The position numbers and the translations under genes were made by a program. From Septoria linicola (lineage: Eukaryota > Ascomycota > Dothideomycetes > Mycosphaerellales > Mycosphaerellaceae): a DNA stretch of 64,000 nucleotides. The stretch is taken from positions 434,001 through 498,000 of the forward strand of contig CP099428.1 in the NCBI GenBank assembly GCA_024114885.1, written 5' to 3'. A model generated the notes under the pieces. It saw only the letters and a list, made by a program, of their open reading frames with translations. It was not told the origin of the DNA and made no database searches. Shown piece after piece: positions 32,149-42,835 of this stretch; position 1 is the stretch's first letter, and each line of letters starts with the position of its first letter.

Positions 32149-33527
32149 AGAGCGGTCGCACTCCGGCTCTAAATTTTGTGGAAATTCGAATTAGTACGAT
32201 GTGTGAATTTAACATTAGAAGTGTCGTCTGTGGCTACCCCACAAACACTGCTTACTCATTCGTCATAACACCCAAGCCATGTTACCAAGAGCCCAGCGTT
32301 GGCCGCCGAGCCATGTCGTGCAGCACTGCTCTTGGAGAACTTGGCGTTCAATGCTAATGACGTGTGATAGCCTGTGCAGGAGCTTGCTTGGCTACAGACA
32401 GAGAAAGCCAATAGCCTGTCAGAGAGAAATCGTGAGTAAGGTTTTCTTGACAACTCAGCGTCGAATAAGGGTGCACTACTTCACAGCATCATTTTGTCAT
32501 GACCCTTCCTTCCAACCGTATGCAGATGTATTGACCGCCTTCTCTTCGAAGCTTTCTGCAGAACCACGTGGCAGACCGGCGTCTCCGAGAAGCTAAAGCA
32601 CACCGAAATGGGACTTCGCCTTATGCATGCACTGCAGTGCGCCGCAAAAGCGTGTTGTGGTTAGTGACCGCGGAGCATTAGACTCATATCGAAGTGCTGA
32701 TTAGTATCTATACTCCTTCACCCCAAGCAGGAGCGACGTCATCAGCAATATATTCGCGGGCCATGAAGACGGGCTCAACATCTATCCCTGGAAATAGAAA
32801 AGTCCAAGCACCGTGCACCAGATTACGCCAGACGAGGACGAGTAGACAGAGATACTCAAGTCCGAGTCAACCTTCGGCCAAGCTCGTACCAGTCCAGTCG
32901 TCTCAGCATGAAACTGAAAGGTGGAAGTCAGTCGCAGCGACCAGCTGTTTGTGAATGATGTGCGCCTCGCGCCATACGCTACAGTACTCGAGCAGCACTT
33001 GAAGAGCGCTAGACGTGTGCCGGGATTGTGCGAGAATGGAAGGTCGATGTTATGGCCGGCTGCAGCCACGAATTGCGGAGGATACTGGACGCTTTGTTAC
33101 GCATGAAGCCATGTGCATATGAGCATTCGGTAGCTACAAGTAGCGTACGAAGACGAACAGAGGATGGGAGGAGACCGGAATGGATGCTTATATGCTCGTG
33201 GTCCGCGGGAGAGGCGTTTTAGACGTCCGTAGCTCTATTGGAAGAGTAGTGTTTCACCGAAGAGGCTTGAGGCCGGAAAGTTTCGCTGATGGCGTGATGC
33301 AAATTTGTGTTTGTCGGAAACAGAAATTATTTCACAAGTGCGCGAGGGCAAGTCAGTGAACATCGAAAAAAGCAGAACAGAACGGGAAGACTGCGAGACG
33401 AAGGGAGATGGGAAGTGAGAAGTAAAGACGGCTCGCTCCGCACTCGATATTTGGCAAATACTGTGACTTATGGATTACTTTTCTGCAACTTCACTGGTCT
33501 CGCAAGATCTGATCCTGCTCGTTACCA
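32149..33527. other. intergenic, no gene supported
   Basis: About 1.4 kb. A minus frame at 32782-33069 contains AAAGHNIDLPFSHNPGTRLA, which has the look of a conserved protein end, but no matching upstream exon is visible. The hydrolase's possible first exon would lie at its left edge. Otherwise nothing is recognised. Confidence 0.4.
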
Positions 33528-35126
33528 TCAGCCTGCAATGGGCGATTGCACTTTCAAGATTGTCCTTTTGTATCGCCAGATAGGTGGCGTGCCCGAGCCT
33601 TTGACCTCAAGGATGATATGATACTCATGACACGACTTCTGGATACCAAGACCTTCATTCTGCACAGCTTCCACAGGCGGACAAGCTGCTTCGGCAGTAG
33701 GCAGTCTGACTGATGCTACGCGACCTCCGTCGCTCAGGGTGAAGTTCAACGTTGGTATGCTTCCAGCTGAGGTGCCCATCGTGGAGGTCACTTCCTTGTA
33801 CTGCCACCACTTGTATTCCAAGTCTCCATGACCAGCAAGTCCTTCGTCGGAATCATAAGTCGCGGAGCCATCTAGAGTGATAGTCTGTTCCGGATCGACC
33901 TCGAATTCGATATGGTCACTGCCACAAGATCCATTCACCGAGACGACCGGAGGATGACTCCCCGCAGCATAGTCTGACAAGAGTGTCCAATGCACTCTGG
34001 CTGACATCTCGTCTTGGTATGCCTGTCTCCAGCGCCAGATCGTCGCTTGTGATGTGGTGTAGGTCTTGTTGTCGATGCCCACGACCTGCATATACATTAG
34101 AGGACTCATCAGATGGGACGGAAGATGCTTACGCTATCTTGAGTGTTAGCATAGACCATTGTCTGACGGCTCGGATCTACTAGGCCATAACGACCACCCT
34201 TCACACGATAGTCAGCACTCCACCTGAAATAGTGTATCGCAGTCGCTTACCCAGCCACCCCACTCAGGATGATCCTCTGGTGCACCATTTACGCCATTGA
34301 CTAGAGTATGCAAGAGTGTCGGCGTATCGCCTTCCATCGAGTACTTGATGTCAGGGTAATACGGCCCCAGAGGTCCAATTTGGAAGTTCTCCGTAGCATA
34401 TGACTGACTGGTGAGATTCGTGTCAGAGCCTGCGCCGCCGTTCATCCCGATCCATGCAGCTTCTCCATACGTGTTGAAAGCGTGTATGGAGACAATGTAG
34501 GGGATCGATGGGAAGTTCAGTCGTATCCACGGGCCCGCGTTATCCTGGTCGCTGATGGTGTAAAGACGGATGTGGCGCACAAAGTCGTCCGTCTCTCGCG
34601 GTCTTCGTGTTGATCGAACATGCTTCAACGCTTCTGCAAGCGTCTGGACGCCGCCCCAGCCTTGAACGTGGAGGATGTCGCCTTTAGGCAGCCCATCGAC
34701 CACATCGATCAGGTGCTTGGCGCCAAACGAAAGCGTCGTCTGGTTGAATACTGCCGTGCCATACACTGGGTGTCCAGCTTTTACAATCGACTCAAGGTAA
34801 CCCTTGGTAGGGAAGTGACCCGCAGAATGGACATTCAAATTGTCGATCACTTGATTCCAGACGCTGGTCGTGTTGAGGATCGCCTCTGGTCGAACAGTCC
34901 CATTAAGCCAGTACGATGTTGATGCAACTATGCCTGTGATGTTGTATTGGTCGCTGTGTAGTAGCAGCCGCACTAGCGACATACTGTCGTCGGGCTCATT
35001 GGTAATGTCTGTAAGTACAAACACCTGGAGCCTCTTGTCGACCGTAACGGCCTGTGGGCATTTCTCCGCCGTGCACATTGCCAGCGTGGCTAAGAAGCCG
35101 AGCATCCACCAACGCGATTTGATCAT
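33528..35126 (-). CDS. secreted Sde182/DUF1593 nucleoside-hydrolase-like protein
   Basis: Exons 35126-34251, 34198-34133 and 34085-33528, with introns of 52 and 47 bp, all phase 0, give 499 residues. A signal peptide (MLGFLATLAMCTAEKC, after a short basic start) is followed by the domain once named for a cellulose-binding protein of Saccharophagus (Sde182). The opening LQVFVLTDITNEPDDSMSLVRLLL contains the Asp-rich calcium/ribose pocket pattern of nucleoside hydrolases. WIRLNFPSIPYIVSIHAFN and DTPTLLHTLVNG are further family stretches. The C-terminal ~150 residues form the beta-sandwich module (ITLDGSATYDSD and KWWQYKE). Several N-glycosylation sites fit an extracellular protein. The reaction is not established; polysaccharide or nucleoside substrates are both possible. 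Confidence 0.92.
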
Positions 35127-35867
35127 GGCCGTCGAGAAGCACTACTTGTGTGTGTTCATACGTGTAGACGCAGACCTTGCATCTCTTGTATCGACTTGGC
35201 TCGGTCTGCGGTGGAATATCATACCGATATGTCGATCACAGGTGGAGATGTCTCGGCAGATCTCAGGCACGGTCTACCATGACTGAAGTGGATTGTGGAG
35301 ACCCCATGGGCATTGCTATAGCCTGTCACGTGGAAGTAGCATCTGTAGCCGCAGCTACAGACAGCGTAACCCGCAAGCCTAGTTCCTGATGCTCTAAAAG
35401 CTCGGCTCCTGTGACAAAGTGAAGTCGGCATCTCTGCCGGCGTTGAGGCCTTTGTTTGCTTTCCGTCTGGCTGACTGCTTTAACAGCGCTATGAGCTCCA
35501 AAGAAACGTGCGCAGTGCATTCGAACGCGAACCAAACTCCTCTGGCGCGTGAAACTGGCAACAACGTGCTCGGCGCTCTACGCTCTGCACCGAAGGCCTC
35601 AACCAATGGCACACGTTCCACCATTTCCCATGGCATCAGATACAGCGAGGTCCTGCCACGAATCCGTGTATTTCCTTAGCACGAGCATAAAGCAGTACTC
35701 AACGACCACATTGCATACTACAGCAAATCCGATGTCTCGAATCGAGGCGCTTTTCCAGGACGCGGGCAGCAAGCATCGATAGCTGCCCAGCTATTAGCTT
35801 GAGTCTCCACACTGGATCGGCCAGACTCACATCGCAAACGTGCACCATACGACTTGCACTTTCGCCA
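35127..35867. other. intergenic, no gene recognised
   Basis: About 740 bp upstream of the DUF1593 gene. Frames at 35419-35782 on the plus strand and 35219-35636 on the minus strand overlap antisense and show no domain. Confidence 0.4.
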
Positions 35868-36258
35868 TTATCTACAGTACCGGCAGTGCAAGATCATCTC
35901 CGCTCGCTGTTTCTGGAACTCGGCCTGTGACATGGCGCATATGAGTGCAGTGGGAAGACAAGAGCCAATACGTGAGAACGATCACCTTAGTTGACTTCTT
36001 CATAGGCTCCCGGGCCCGTCGCCAGTTGGGCGTCTCGAGCCGCAATGCTCTGCAGCTGAGCCAGTAAGATCCGAATGTAACCAGCGGAAGCGCAAAGACA
36101 ATGCAAAGCAGTGCGCCGATTACCGGAATGATAGGCCAAATCAAGCTGTACGCAAAGTCGTCGATCGTGATGCATTCGCCTTTGCGGCCATACGGCATGC
36201 AGTCGGTGTTGATGTGGTAGAACACCCTGAAGGCATTCTTGATCATGCTGCCGAGCAT
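35868..36258 (-). CDS. small single-pass membrane protein, unknown
   Basis: Exon 1 is 36258-35986 and exon 2 is 35924-35868. A 61-bp intron (GTGATC...CACAG) is placed in phase 0, giving 109 residues. One strong hydrophobic span lies in the middle (IWPIIPVIGALLCIVFALPLVTF), with a short cytosolic- or lumenal-type head before it and a basic tail (RRAREPMKKSTK, then AEFQKQRAEM) after it. Without the intron the frame ends a few codons lower with a less polar tail, and an upstream ATG at 36495 would add 79 Ser/Pro-rich residues with no sign of homology. I prefer the short spliced form. No family is recognised. Confidence 0.45.
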
Positions 36259-36616
36259 TTTGAGGTGACTCGAACTTATACAGAGCGGTTGTGGGAGCGG
36301 ATGTCGAGTTGACCAGGATGTCGAGAACTGCGCAACTGAGAGTCGTGCTTCGTGCTGATTGTTCAGAAAATGTGGATTTTGTGGCTGACTGTTTCGAGGT
36401 GAACGTGCTTCGAGAGTGTCAGTGACGAGAAGGTTTGGTGAGGAAGCATGTGAGGGCGCTGAAGTGATGGCACCATGGCTCACACTATGATCCACGCACT
36501 TGAATGAACGACGTCGTTCACTTTGTGTTTATGCTTGTTGCTCTGCGCGGCATGCAGATGCTATCTCCCAGATACATCGATTGCTATGCACCAAGCATGC
36601 CTCCACTGATGCCCTA

Positions 36617-36922
36617 TCATTCGTCCAGTTCGTATTCCAGTGTATAATCCTCACTACACTCTGAGCAAACCCATTTGCTCCTACCTCGACATTCTACCAC
36701 CGTTTGATCGCACATGACGTGAGACCAGATCTCAACCGAATGGCCATCGAGGTATCTGTTTCCGCAATATTCGATGCTATCGTCGACCATAAACCAGTCG
36801 CAGCCGCAGTAGTAGTATAGGAAGGAGTATGAACACATATTGCCTTGAGCTTGCTCAGGCTTTGCTCCTGTGTGTTTCGTTCTTCTGTTCGCGTATGTTC
36901 GGATTCGAGTCTGAGCTGGCAT
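36617..36922 (-). CDS. small Cys-rich hypothetical protein
   Basis: A 101-codon frame from the ATG at 36920-36922. The first ~28 residues are basic. The rest contains eight Cys (MCSYSF, YYYCGCDW, EYCGN, VMCDQ, VECRG, VCSECSEDY) and an acidic end, a spacing that could bind zinc. A second Met at 36838 could be the real start, and the frame upstream of 36922 opens at a GTGAGG donor-like site, so a first exon may be missing. No signal peptide is seen. Its function is unknown. Confidence 0.4.
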   Translation of the reverse strand: MPAQTRIRTYANRRTKHTGAKPEQAQGNMCSYSFLYYYCGCDWFMVDDSIEYCGNRYLDGHSVEIWSHVMCDQTVVECRGRSKWVCSECSEDYTLEYELDE

Positions 36923-37443
36923 GGACGTCTTGCAAGACTCGGAAGACGGCGAGGAGGTCCTCACCTCTTATAACTCACTCCTCGTCTTCTCGTCAAGATA
37001 AGCTCGCCCGTCCGGCCTAGCAATCTTAGCAAGCTCCCCTCACTCAACATCCATACGAGAGAGCTTCCTTTGTCCGGCGCTCCAGAGGCTCATAGACCTT
37101 GGCGGTTCGCGTGGCTCTCTATCTTTTGCCGTGGAGCCCAGGCCGTCCACTCCCGATAACGCATGGCGTGAACACCTGAGCTATCGGGAATGAGGCGCTA
37201 TACCACACTTACCCAGCTCTGACCGCTTCCTAGCACCGCATTTGAGGCTGGTCAATGGACAAGGAGAGAGCATTGCAAGGAGGTCCGTCGATCCGCGGCC
37301 GCGAGACTTGCCGCCTAGCTGCTGTGGGGCACACCTCACTGCCGAGAGGACCCTGGAGCCAGCAATAGCAACACCTCACTTTGGATTTGCCGGTGGCTAG
37401 CTCGAGAAATCTATACGAAGGACCAGACAGGACGGCAGGCGGA
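36923..37443. other. intergenic, nothing recognised
   Basis: About 520 bp with no credible frame. A GC-rich inverted pair (ctcccgataacgc ... gagctatcggga, about 37152-37188) is present but short and of unknown meaning. Confidence 0.35.
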
Positions 37444-37906
37444 ATGGAGCACTCACAAAGCTCGTCCGAGAAGTCCACTGATTCTTGGTACTGAGCTGAA
37501 TGCTTCGGATGATGCTGTCGATATTGACACACTCGATCAAGCATCAGAAGCAGAAAGCGGTGCCAGCTACCAGTCTCCGTATACTATTGAAGAGCTTGCC
37601 GCCGAGTTTACAGACTTCCTACAAATTATTGCAACTCTACATTATGGCTCGGCTGATCTCAAACTTCCACCACCCTCCGGCTCGGGGTGGGACATGGCAC
37701 TTTTGCCAAAGCCTTTTGTCAGCTGCAAGTCAGATCATGCAGTCCAGATGACGAGGCATTTGCCTTACTTCACAGAGACGCAGATGCCCACTCATGTTCA
37801 TTAAATATCCAAGCTGATTGATTATACTGACTTTGATCAGCGGCAGTACGCACAGGGCCACGATGATGTTCTCCAAAGATGTGTTCAAGGAATTCTGGTC
37901 GAGTGA
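37444..37906 (+). pseudogene. relic of a small conserved fungal protein gene
   Basis: A frame opening at 37444 (MEHSQSSSEKSTDS) ends at TGA 37492-37494. In a frame one base later the sequence continues as clearly protein-like text for about 100 codons (TIEELAAEFTDFLQIIATLHYGS, then KLPPPSGSGWDM and TRHLPYFTETQMPTHVH). A TAA at 37802-37804 follows, after which the same frame goes on as ISKLIDYTDFDQRQYAQGH to a TGA at 37904-37906. The pattern HLPYF...H...KLIDYTDF matches my memory of a common small uncharacterised Pezizomycotina family. One frameshift plus one nonsense change suggest a dead gene. An intron cannot explain the first break, because the two frames overlap by a few bases. The alternative is a non-coding coincidence. 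Confidence 0.4.
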
Positions 37907-38151
37907 AGGCATCGCGCATCAGGCACGCGAAGAAGTTGTCAATTTCATCAATATGTTCCCGGAACGAGACCTTGATCGCAGTCGCGAGTGGGAAACAGCT
38001 AATCATCAGTCCCAAAGCACGGGTCGTACCATAGAAGCAACGGCCAGCCCCATCGAAGACTAACAGTACAAGGTCACAGCCTTGACATGCATCGCACGGG
38101 ACGCAGACCTCAAGCTCATGCAGATCAGTCCCACCTCCTATCAGCCCACCT

Positions 38152-38958
38152 CTACACCCACTCTCCATTCGCACTCGAAGCAGCCAGCATCCTCTTCGAG
38201 TATGTCAGGTTAGCCAAGACATTATTCCAGCTCAATCCCTGACCCCTCATACTAGCCGCCAGTTGCTTCAACTCGCCAGCCACGATTCGATGCTTCTTCT
38301 TCCCCGGGAAGGCCCGATCGCTAGGGCCATGGAAGACTTTGCGTACGTGGATAGCCTCCAGCCAAGCCATCAAGTTCTTCCAAGCCAGCTCCGATGACGT
38401 GATAAGGTACAGCTTGAACCAGACTTGCAGGCGGCCTCTGATGATCGGTTTGGCTTGGATCCAGTTCGTATATGCGCGAGCATCAAAGTTGTGCATATCG
38501 AAGCGGAAGTGATTTTCTTGATAGTAGATCCCAAGTGCCTCATGACGTGTCTGTCTGTTCACGCGGAGCATGGCTGGCTCTTGAGGTGGCTGAGCCATAT
38601 TTGTGGCGATCTTGATCTTGTCGTCGCTAAGTATGGCGTAGCGGTAGATGTCGTTGCGAAGCTCTGCAGGAAGAGAAAGGAAATGTGGCTCGGAGGTGTT
38701 GACGTCTTGCGATGGTTCCTGAGAACTCGATGTGCTCGTTGGTGATAACTGTGACGAGAGCGTCCGTGGCGGCGAAACTTTGTTGTTCTCGACCTCGCGA
38801 TCTATCTGTGGAGTGATGGCGCATGCCTTGTTACCATTTGTGCCTTCCTGCGGAGCACGAATCGAGTCAAGGCCGACATGAACGCCTGATGACCTCCTCG
38901 TAGCCGTCGTTGGCAACGCTTCGAGCCACTGAACCACTTGCGCAGCAGTGGCTGACAT
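38152..38958 (-). CDS. F-box-like/2EXR-type protein, unknown substrate
   Basis: An intronless frame of 268 codons with the ATG at 38956-38958. The N-terminal 90 residues are Ser/Thr-rich and disordered. Near residue 92 comes FLSLPAELRNDIYRYAIL, the short F-box-like start used by large Dothideomycete families (LPxELRNxIYxxA). Next is MLRVNRQTRHEALGIYYQENHFRF, the usual second half with the R-Q-x-R-x-E-x-x-x-x-Y-Y signature. The C-terminus is basic and helical. Proteins of this type may be adaptors of ubiquitin ligases, but many have lost Skp1 binding; no target is indicated. Confidence 0.75.
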   Translation of the reverse strand: MSATAAQVVQWLEALPTTATRRSSGVHVGLDSIRAPQEGTNGNKACAITPQIDREVENNKVSPPRTLSSQLSPTSTSSSQEPSQDVNTSEPHFLSLPAELRNDIYRYAILSDDKIKIATNMAQPPQEPAMLRVNRQTRHEALGIYYQENHFRFDMHNFDARAYTNWIQAKPIIRGRLQVWFKLYLITSSELAWKNLMAWLEAIHVRKVFHGPSDRAFPGKKKHRIVAGELKQLAASMRGQGLSWNNVLANLTYSKRMLAASSANGEWV

Positions 38959-39269
38959 GGTGAGTTGGGGTGTGTCCGCAATGTTCGTGGATTATAAGAT
39001 GCGCAGTTTTAAGTGCTGGTGACTAGCGCTTTCCGAAAGGGGAAGTTGCGCTTGACAACAGTGAGGGTCGCCGTTCACCTCAACACGGAAGCAATGCCGC
39101 GAAGGCGAAGTTAATCATAGTCTTCTGTCTGGTTGTCTTGGACTGGTCGAACTTATGCTAAATCTTATCTGGTTGATCTTGGACCGGAATGAACTGATCT
39201 TCTTCGCGCGATGCTGGAGCAACTGTCGTCAGCACGTGAAGGAGAACAAAGATCAGGCATTACATACCG
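38959..39269. other. short intergenic region
   Basis: About 310 bp that hold the promoter of the F-box-like gene and the 3' end of the thioesterase gene. Nothing else is seen. Confidence 0.45.
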
Positions 39270-40938
39270 CTACTCCGTAATACGCTCAGAGCTTCCAGCA
39301 TCTACGTCGCCATGCTGAACTTTCTCGCGCACACTCATTGCTCGTCGCCGGGCATCGACGTACATCATCATTTCGGTATACGTCCTCGGCACAACTTTGT
39401 TGTCACGATCAACCAGGAAGGTGTAGTTGAATTGGCCGGTGGGTTTCGCAATACCATGTTCTACGTCCCGTACCTTGGAGTCAACTCGCACCTGCACACG
39501 TGTCTTCGCGTTCTCAGGGCGGTTTCCTGTTGGATGCTGGTCGTCGGCCTGTCCAGTGATGACTGGTGGATCAGTGTAAACCACGGTCGCGGTCAAGTAG
39601 AGGACGCTTCCAACAGGCACTGGGTTTTGGAAAGTCGATGGGTCCAGAGAGACGAAGGTCGGCCTCGCATGGGCAAAGCTTGCAGCACAGCAAAACGCGA
39701 TCTCGAAAGTTTGCTTGAGCAGAAAGCCACCAAAGATCATGAAGTGATGCCGATTGCGGTATTGGGGCTGCATGATCGATGCAGTCCTAAGCTGCGTGGC
39801 ATCCATGAATTGGACGTTTGACGGCTTTCTCATGGGATCTGCAGGGTCATGATACTGCAACTGTCGCTGCCAGATAGCATGAATCAAGTCGCTTTCTTCA
39901 TCATTGGGGGTCTGCTTGAGTAGCGAACGCTTTGATAGCTCTTTGCGACGTCGACTGTTCTCTTCACCTTCGGCAAAGAGTCGTTTCTCCTCTTCCGTGT
40001 CCGTTCGGACAGCAGAGATGTTCACCGGCTTCTTCGTGGCCGGATCCAGGGATACCATGGTGCATTGGCAGGTCATCATCACATCCTCAGGTTTCGCCTT
40101 CTCGCCTTTGGGAGGCGCTTTTGCGACTTGCAGCGTGATCTCCATGCTACTACGACCTGCAGCATAGGTGACCTGCATAATATCATGTTAGTGATGAGCA
40201 CAGTCCACCTACTTCCCGTTCACTGACCTGTCCACTGTATTCCAGATCGCAGACTTCTGTCAAAGGATGCTCGATCGTGATCCGATCAAAGGCAGCGGTG
40301 ACTGTCGTGACATGGTCACCAGTGTGCTTGTATGCAACCACTCCAGCAAGAGCGTCCAGGTCCATCAGTATGGTACCTATGCGAATGTGGCCCGACGCAT
40401 TCATGTAAGTATCGAGAAGCCATCTGGAGAGAAGAATACATCAGTCAGCCACTGACTTAGGCACTGTGGAGGCTTGACGGTCGACCCACGGTTCCTGTGC
40501 TAAGGGTAGTACCTTTCGCTATCAGTCTAAATGCTCTGTTGGAGCTGCTCCTGGAATACATACAACGCTGTGATAAGAATCTGACATCTTCTTCGGACTC
40601 AAGTCGCGATCTTCTGGCGTACCGGGCTGCTTTGACTGCTCATGTGCACTATGCTTCCCAGCCTGCTGCTCTCGAAAGGCATCAATCCATGGCTTTTGCA
40701 CGCGCTCGCCTGTCAATGCTCGGAATACCCCGTCAGTCTGTCGCCGTTGACAGACGGAGAATTGTCGTAGAGCGACATTTTGGCGCGAACCAGCCCCCTC
40801 ACGTAGCTTTGCCTGCAACAGTCGACGTACTTGCGGACTTCTGGATGCCATTCCTGATGAGAATCTAGCTGTGACGCGCCGGAAGAGATGCAAGACGTGA
40901 AGTGTCAAAGTGTAAACGATCGGCATGATCCGGACCAT
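39270..40938 (-). CDS. mitochondrial acyl-CoA thioesterase, ACOT9 type (double hotdog)
   Basis: Four exons: 40938-40564, 40512-40490, 40423-40228 and 40172-39270. Introns are 51, 66 and 55 bp. Exon 2 is only 23 nt (encoding LPLAQEP between phase 0 and phase 2) but is needed to join the family stretch SDSYHSVV-LPLAQEPWLLDTYMN. The product has 498 residues from the first ATG, or 469 from the ATG at 40851; both leave a basic mitochondrial presequence. Hotdog 1 contains GHIRIGTILMDLDALAGVVAYKH. Hotdog 2 contains MIFGGFLLKQTFEIAFCCA. The enzyme hydrolyses acyl-CoA to free acid and CoA, probably in the mitochondrial matrix. Chain-length preference cannot be read from the sequence. Confidence 0.92.
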
Positions 40939-41142
40939 CTCCCTGAGTTAAATTCGGCAGCCACGACTTTTGGTCGTTCGTGCCTGCACAATCTCAGTCT
41001 TACTCACGCTCCTTTGCTCTTCACACACTACTCATCCATATTGAGGACGCGTCAAGTTATATGCGCTAGGCGACACAACTCGTGGACAGCCTTAAACTTC
41101 TCGGCCAGAGATGACGATATCACACCACGATATGCAGGACAC

Positions 41143-42835
41143 ATGGCTCTGCATACGCTCGACCTGGGCCGACTAGACTTGGTTTCAACAACTTCACGCC
41201 TAGGGCTGCAGCTCACGAGCATTGCACAAGTCCGTACATCCGATCACCCTAATGTTGGGCCGGATTCATCACTGGAAAGCAGCGACTCCAGCTCTTGGGC
41301 CTCATTGGCAAGAATTTTTCACATTGACATCAAGATACTGGGCCTGCCAGAGCACATGTTGACTGACCAGCGTAATCTACACGAGCGACTCGCTGTTGTA
41401 CTCTGCGATTTACCTGTACGTTATATTGTCTCTCGTACGAAACGAGGCCAGTATTGACACGAGCTAGCTGTGGCAGCAACTACAGCTTCACCTTTCCGCC
41501 AAATACACCACATTACAAAGCTCGAGTAGCACTATATGCCTCCGGATCCACCTCAATCATGCCACAGACGACCTAAATGGGGCGACTCGCAACGTACATA
41601 AATTGGCTCAAGATGTACCGCATCACGATATCGAACCACCCGATGGGATTCGGAAGACAGAACTCCATACCGTGGCACTCCGTATGAGCTTCGATACTAC
41701 CAGTGACTGTAAACGTAGAAAGGGTGCAGAGTTCTTCCGCGACAAATGCGTAAAGCAAGTTAGCGATCATGCAATGCACAGATTCACTGGTGTGGACAGC
41801 ACGATCAATACCCCCCATGATTCAATTCACGCCACCAAGTCTCGACGGACCCGAACTACTCCCGAAAGAACCACTGCATCGGCACGATACGCGCATCTGG
41901 ACGCAGAACCTATGCCTTTGGACTTGAATGGGCCGCAGCTCAAGAACGGGACTGGCCTCCCACTACAGTCGCTCACACGCTGCTTCAGCACCAGTGATAT
42001 CGACATGAGCTCTAGCCGTCGTTGCGAAGACGGTGTGGTTGACCTTCTTGCCGCTGGTCTACACTATGCGATCGCCACACCTACAAAGCGATCGCTGGAT
42101 CACGTAGAGGTTGCTGGACGCGAAGCATTCAAGCAGCTAGGTGATATCTGGCCGGAAATCTTTCAACCTGGCTACATGGAGTCAATTGCTTCTCGCGCAG
42201 TATTCCTGCCTACAATTACCCATGCCTTGACTCAAACCTGCTTCTATGAAGCACGGAGTATGGCACTGCGAAGCAAGTTCAACGAAGTAATTCGCCGCCA
42301 GTCGACTCTGCGCTACCAGCCCAGTAGTGCCAACATCATCCAAGACTTGTGTTCGTCTCGCTTGTGGAACTTGATGCAACATGGTCTACGGAGCGGTAGA
42401 CCAAGTTCGCGTATCATTGCAACCAGGAGGGCCAACGTTGCAAGTCTGAACACCTCGATTGATACAGAATTTGCAATAGCTTCAGTCACGGCTGAGCTTG
42501 TTGGCGACTCTGAGGATTTGATGGACCGGGCTGATGCAGGCCAGTCTGTTGACGAGCTCATGCTTGATCTAGATGAGCTCCATGAGTCTGGGATGATTTA
42601 TATGACTGCGTGTTCATCTCCCGCAGACGTTCAGTCTGGCCACGCGGATCGCACGAGCTCGCATCTGAGAGCACGCGATGGCCGCGGGTCTGACGCTGAG
42701 GACGATCTTCTATCGCTCTCTGGTAGCGTAAACTCACTAACGCTCGAGGAGAGCGGATGTCTTTCCATGCATTCCGGTCTGCATTTGTCGGGTGTGAGCA
42801 GTCCGGGAACGGATTTGAGTAGAGAACATGAGTAG
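41143..42835 (+). CDS. uncharacterised protein, two exons
   Basis: Exon 1 runs from about 41143 to 41415 and exon 2 from 41486 to 42835. A 70-bp intron with GTACGT...TTGAC...CTACAG is in phase 0. The join links two open frames without a stop and gives 540 residues. The frame upstream of 41143 is open back to 40888, but that part overlaps the thioesterase gene on the other strand, so I take the ATG at 41143. There is no signal peptide or membrane segment. The middle has a basic stretch (CKRRKG, KSRRTRTT), and the C-terminal third is acidic and Ser/Asp-rich (GRGSDAEDDLLSLSGSVNSLTLEESG). I recognise no family. A central helical part around DVVDLLAAGLHYAIATPTKRSLDHVEVAGREAF-like sequence looks folded. 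Confidence 0.6.

Noticed and set aside
32782..33069. possible hydrolase C-terminal remnant on the minus strand
   Set aside because: One short protein-like stretch without a partner exon or catalytic core; not enough to call.
40888..41142. N-terminal extension of the uncharacterised two-exon gene
   Set aside because: It would overlap the first exon of the thioesterase gene on the opposite strand; the later ATG at 41143 is simpler.
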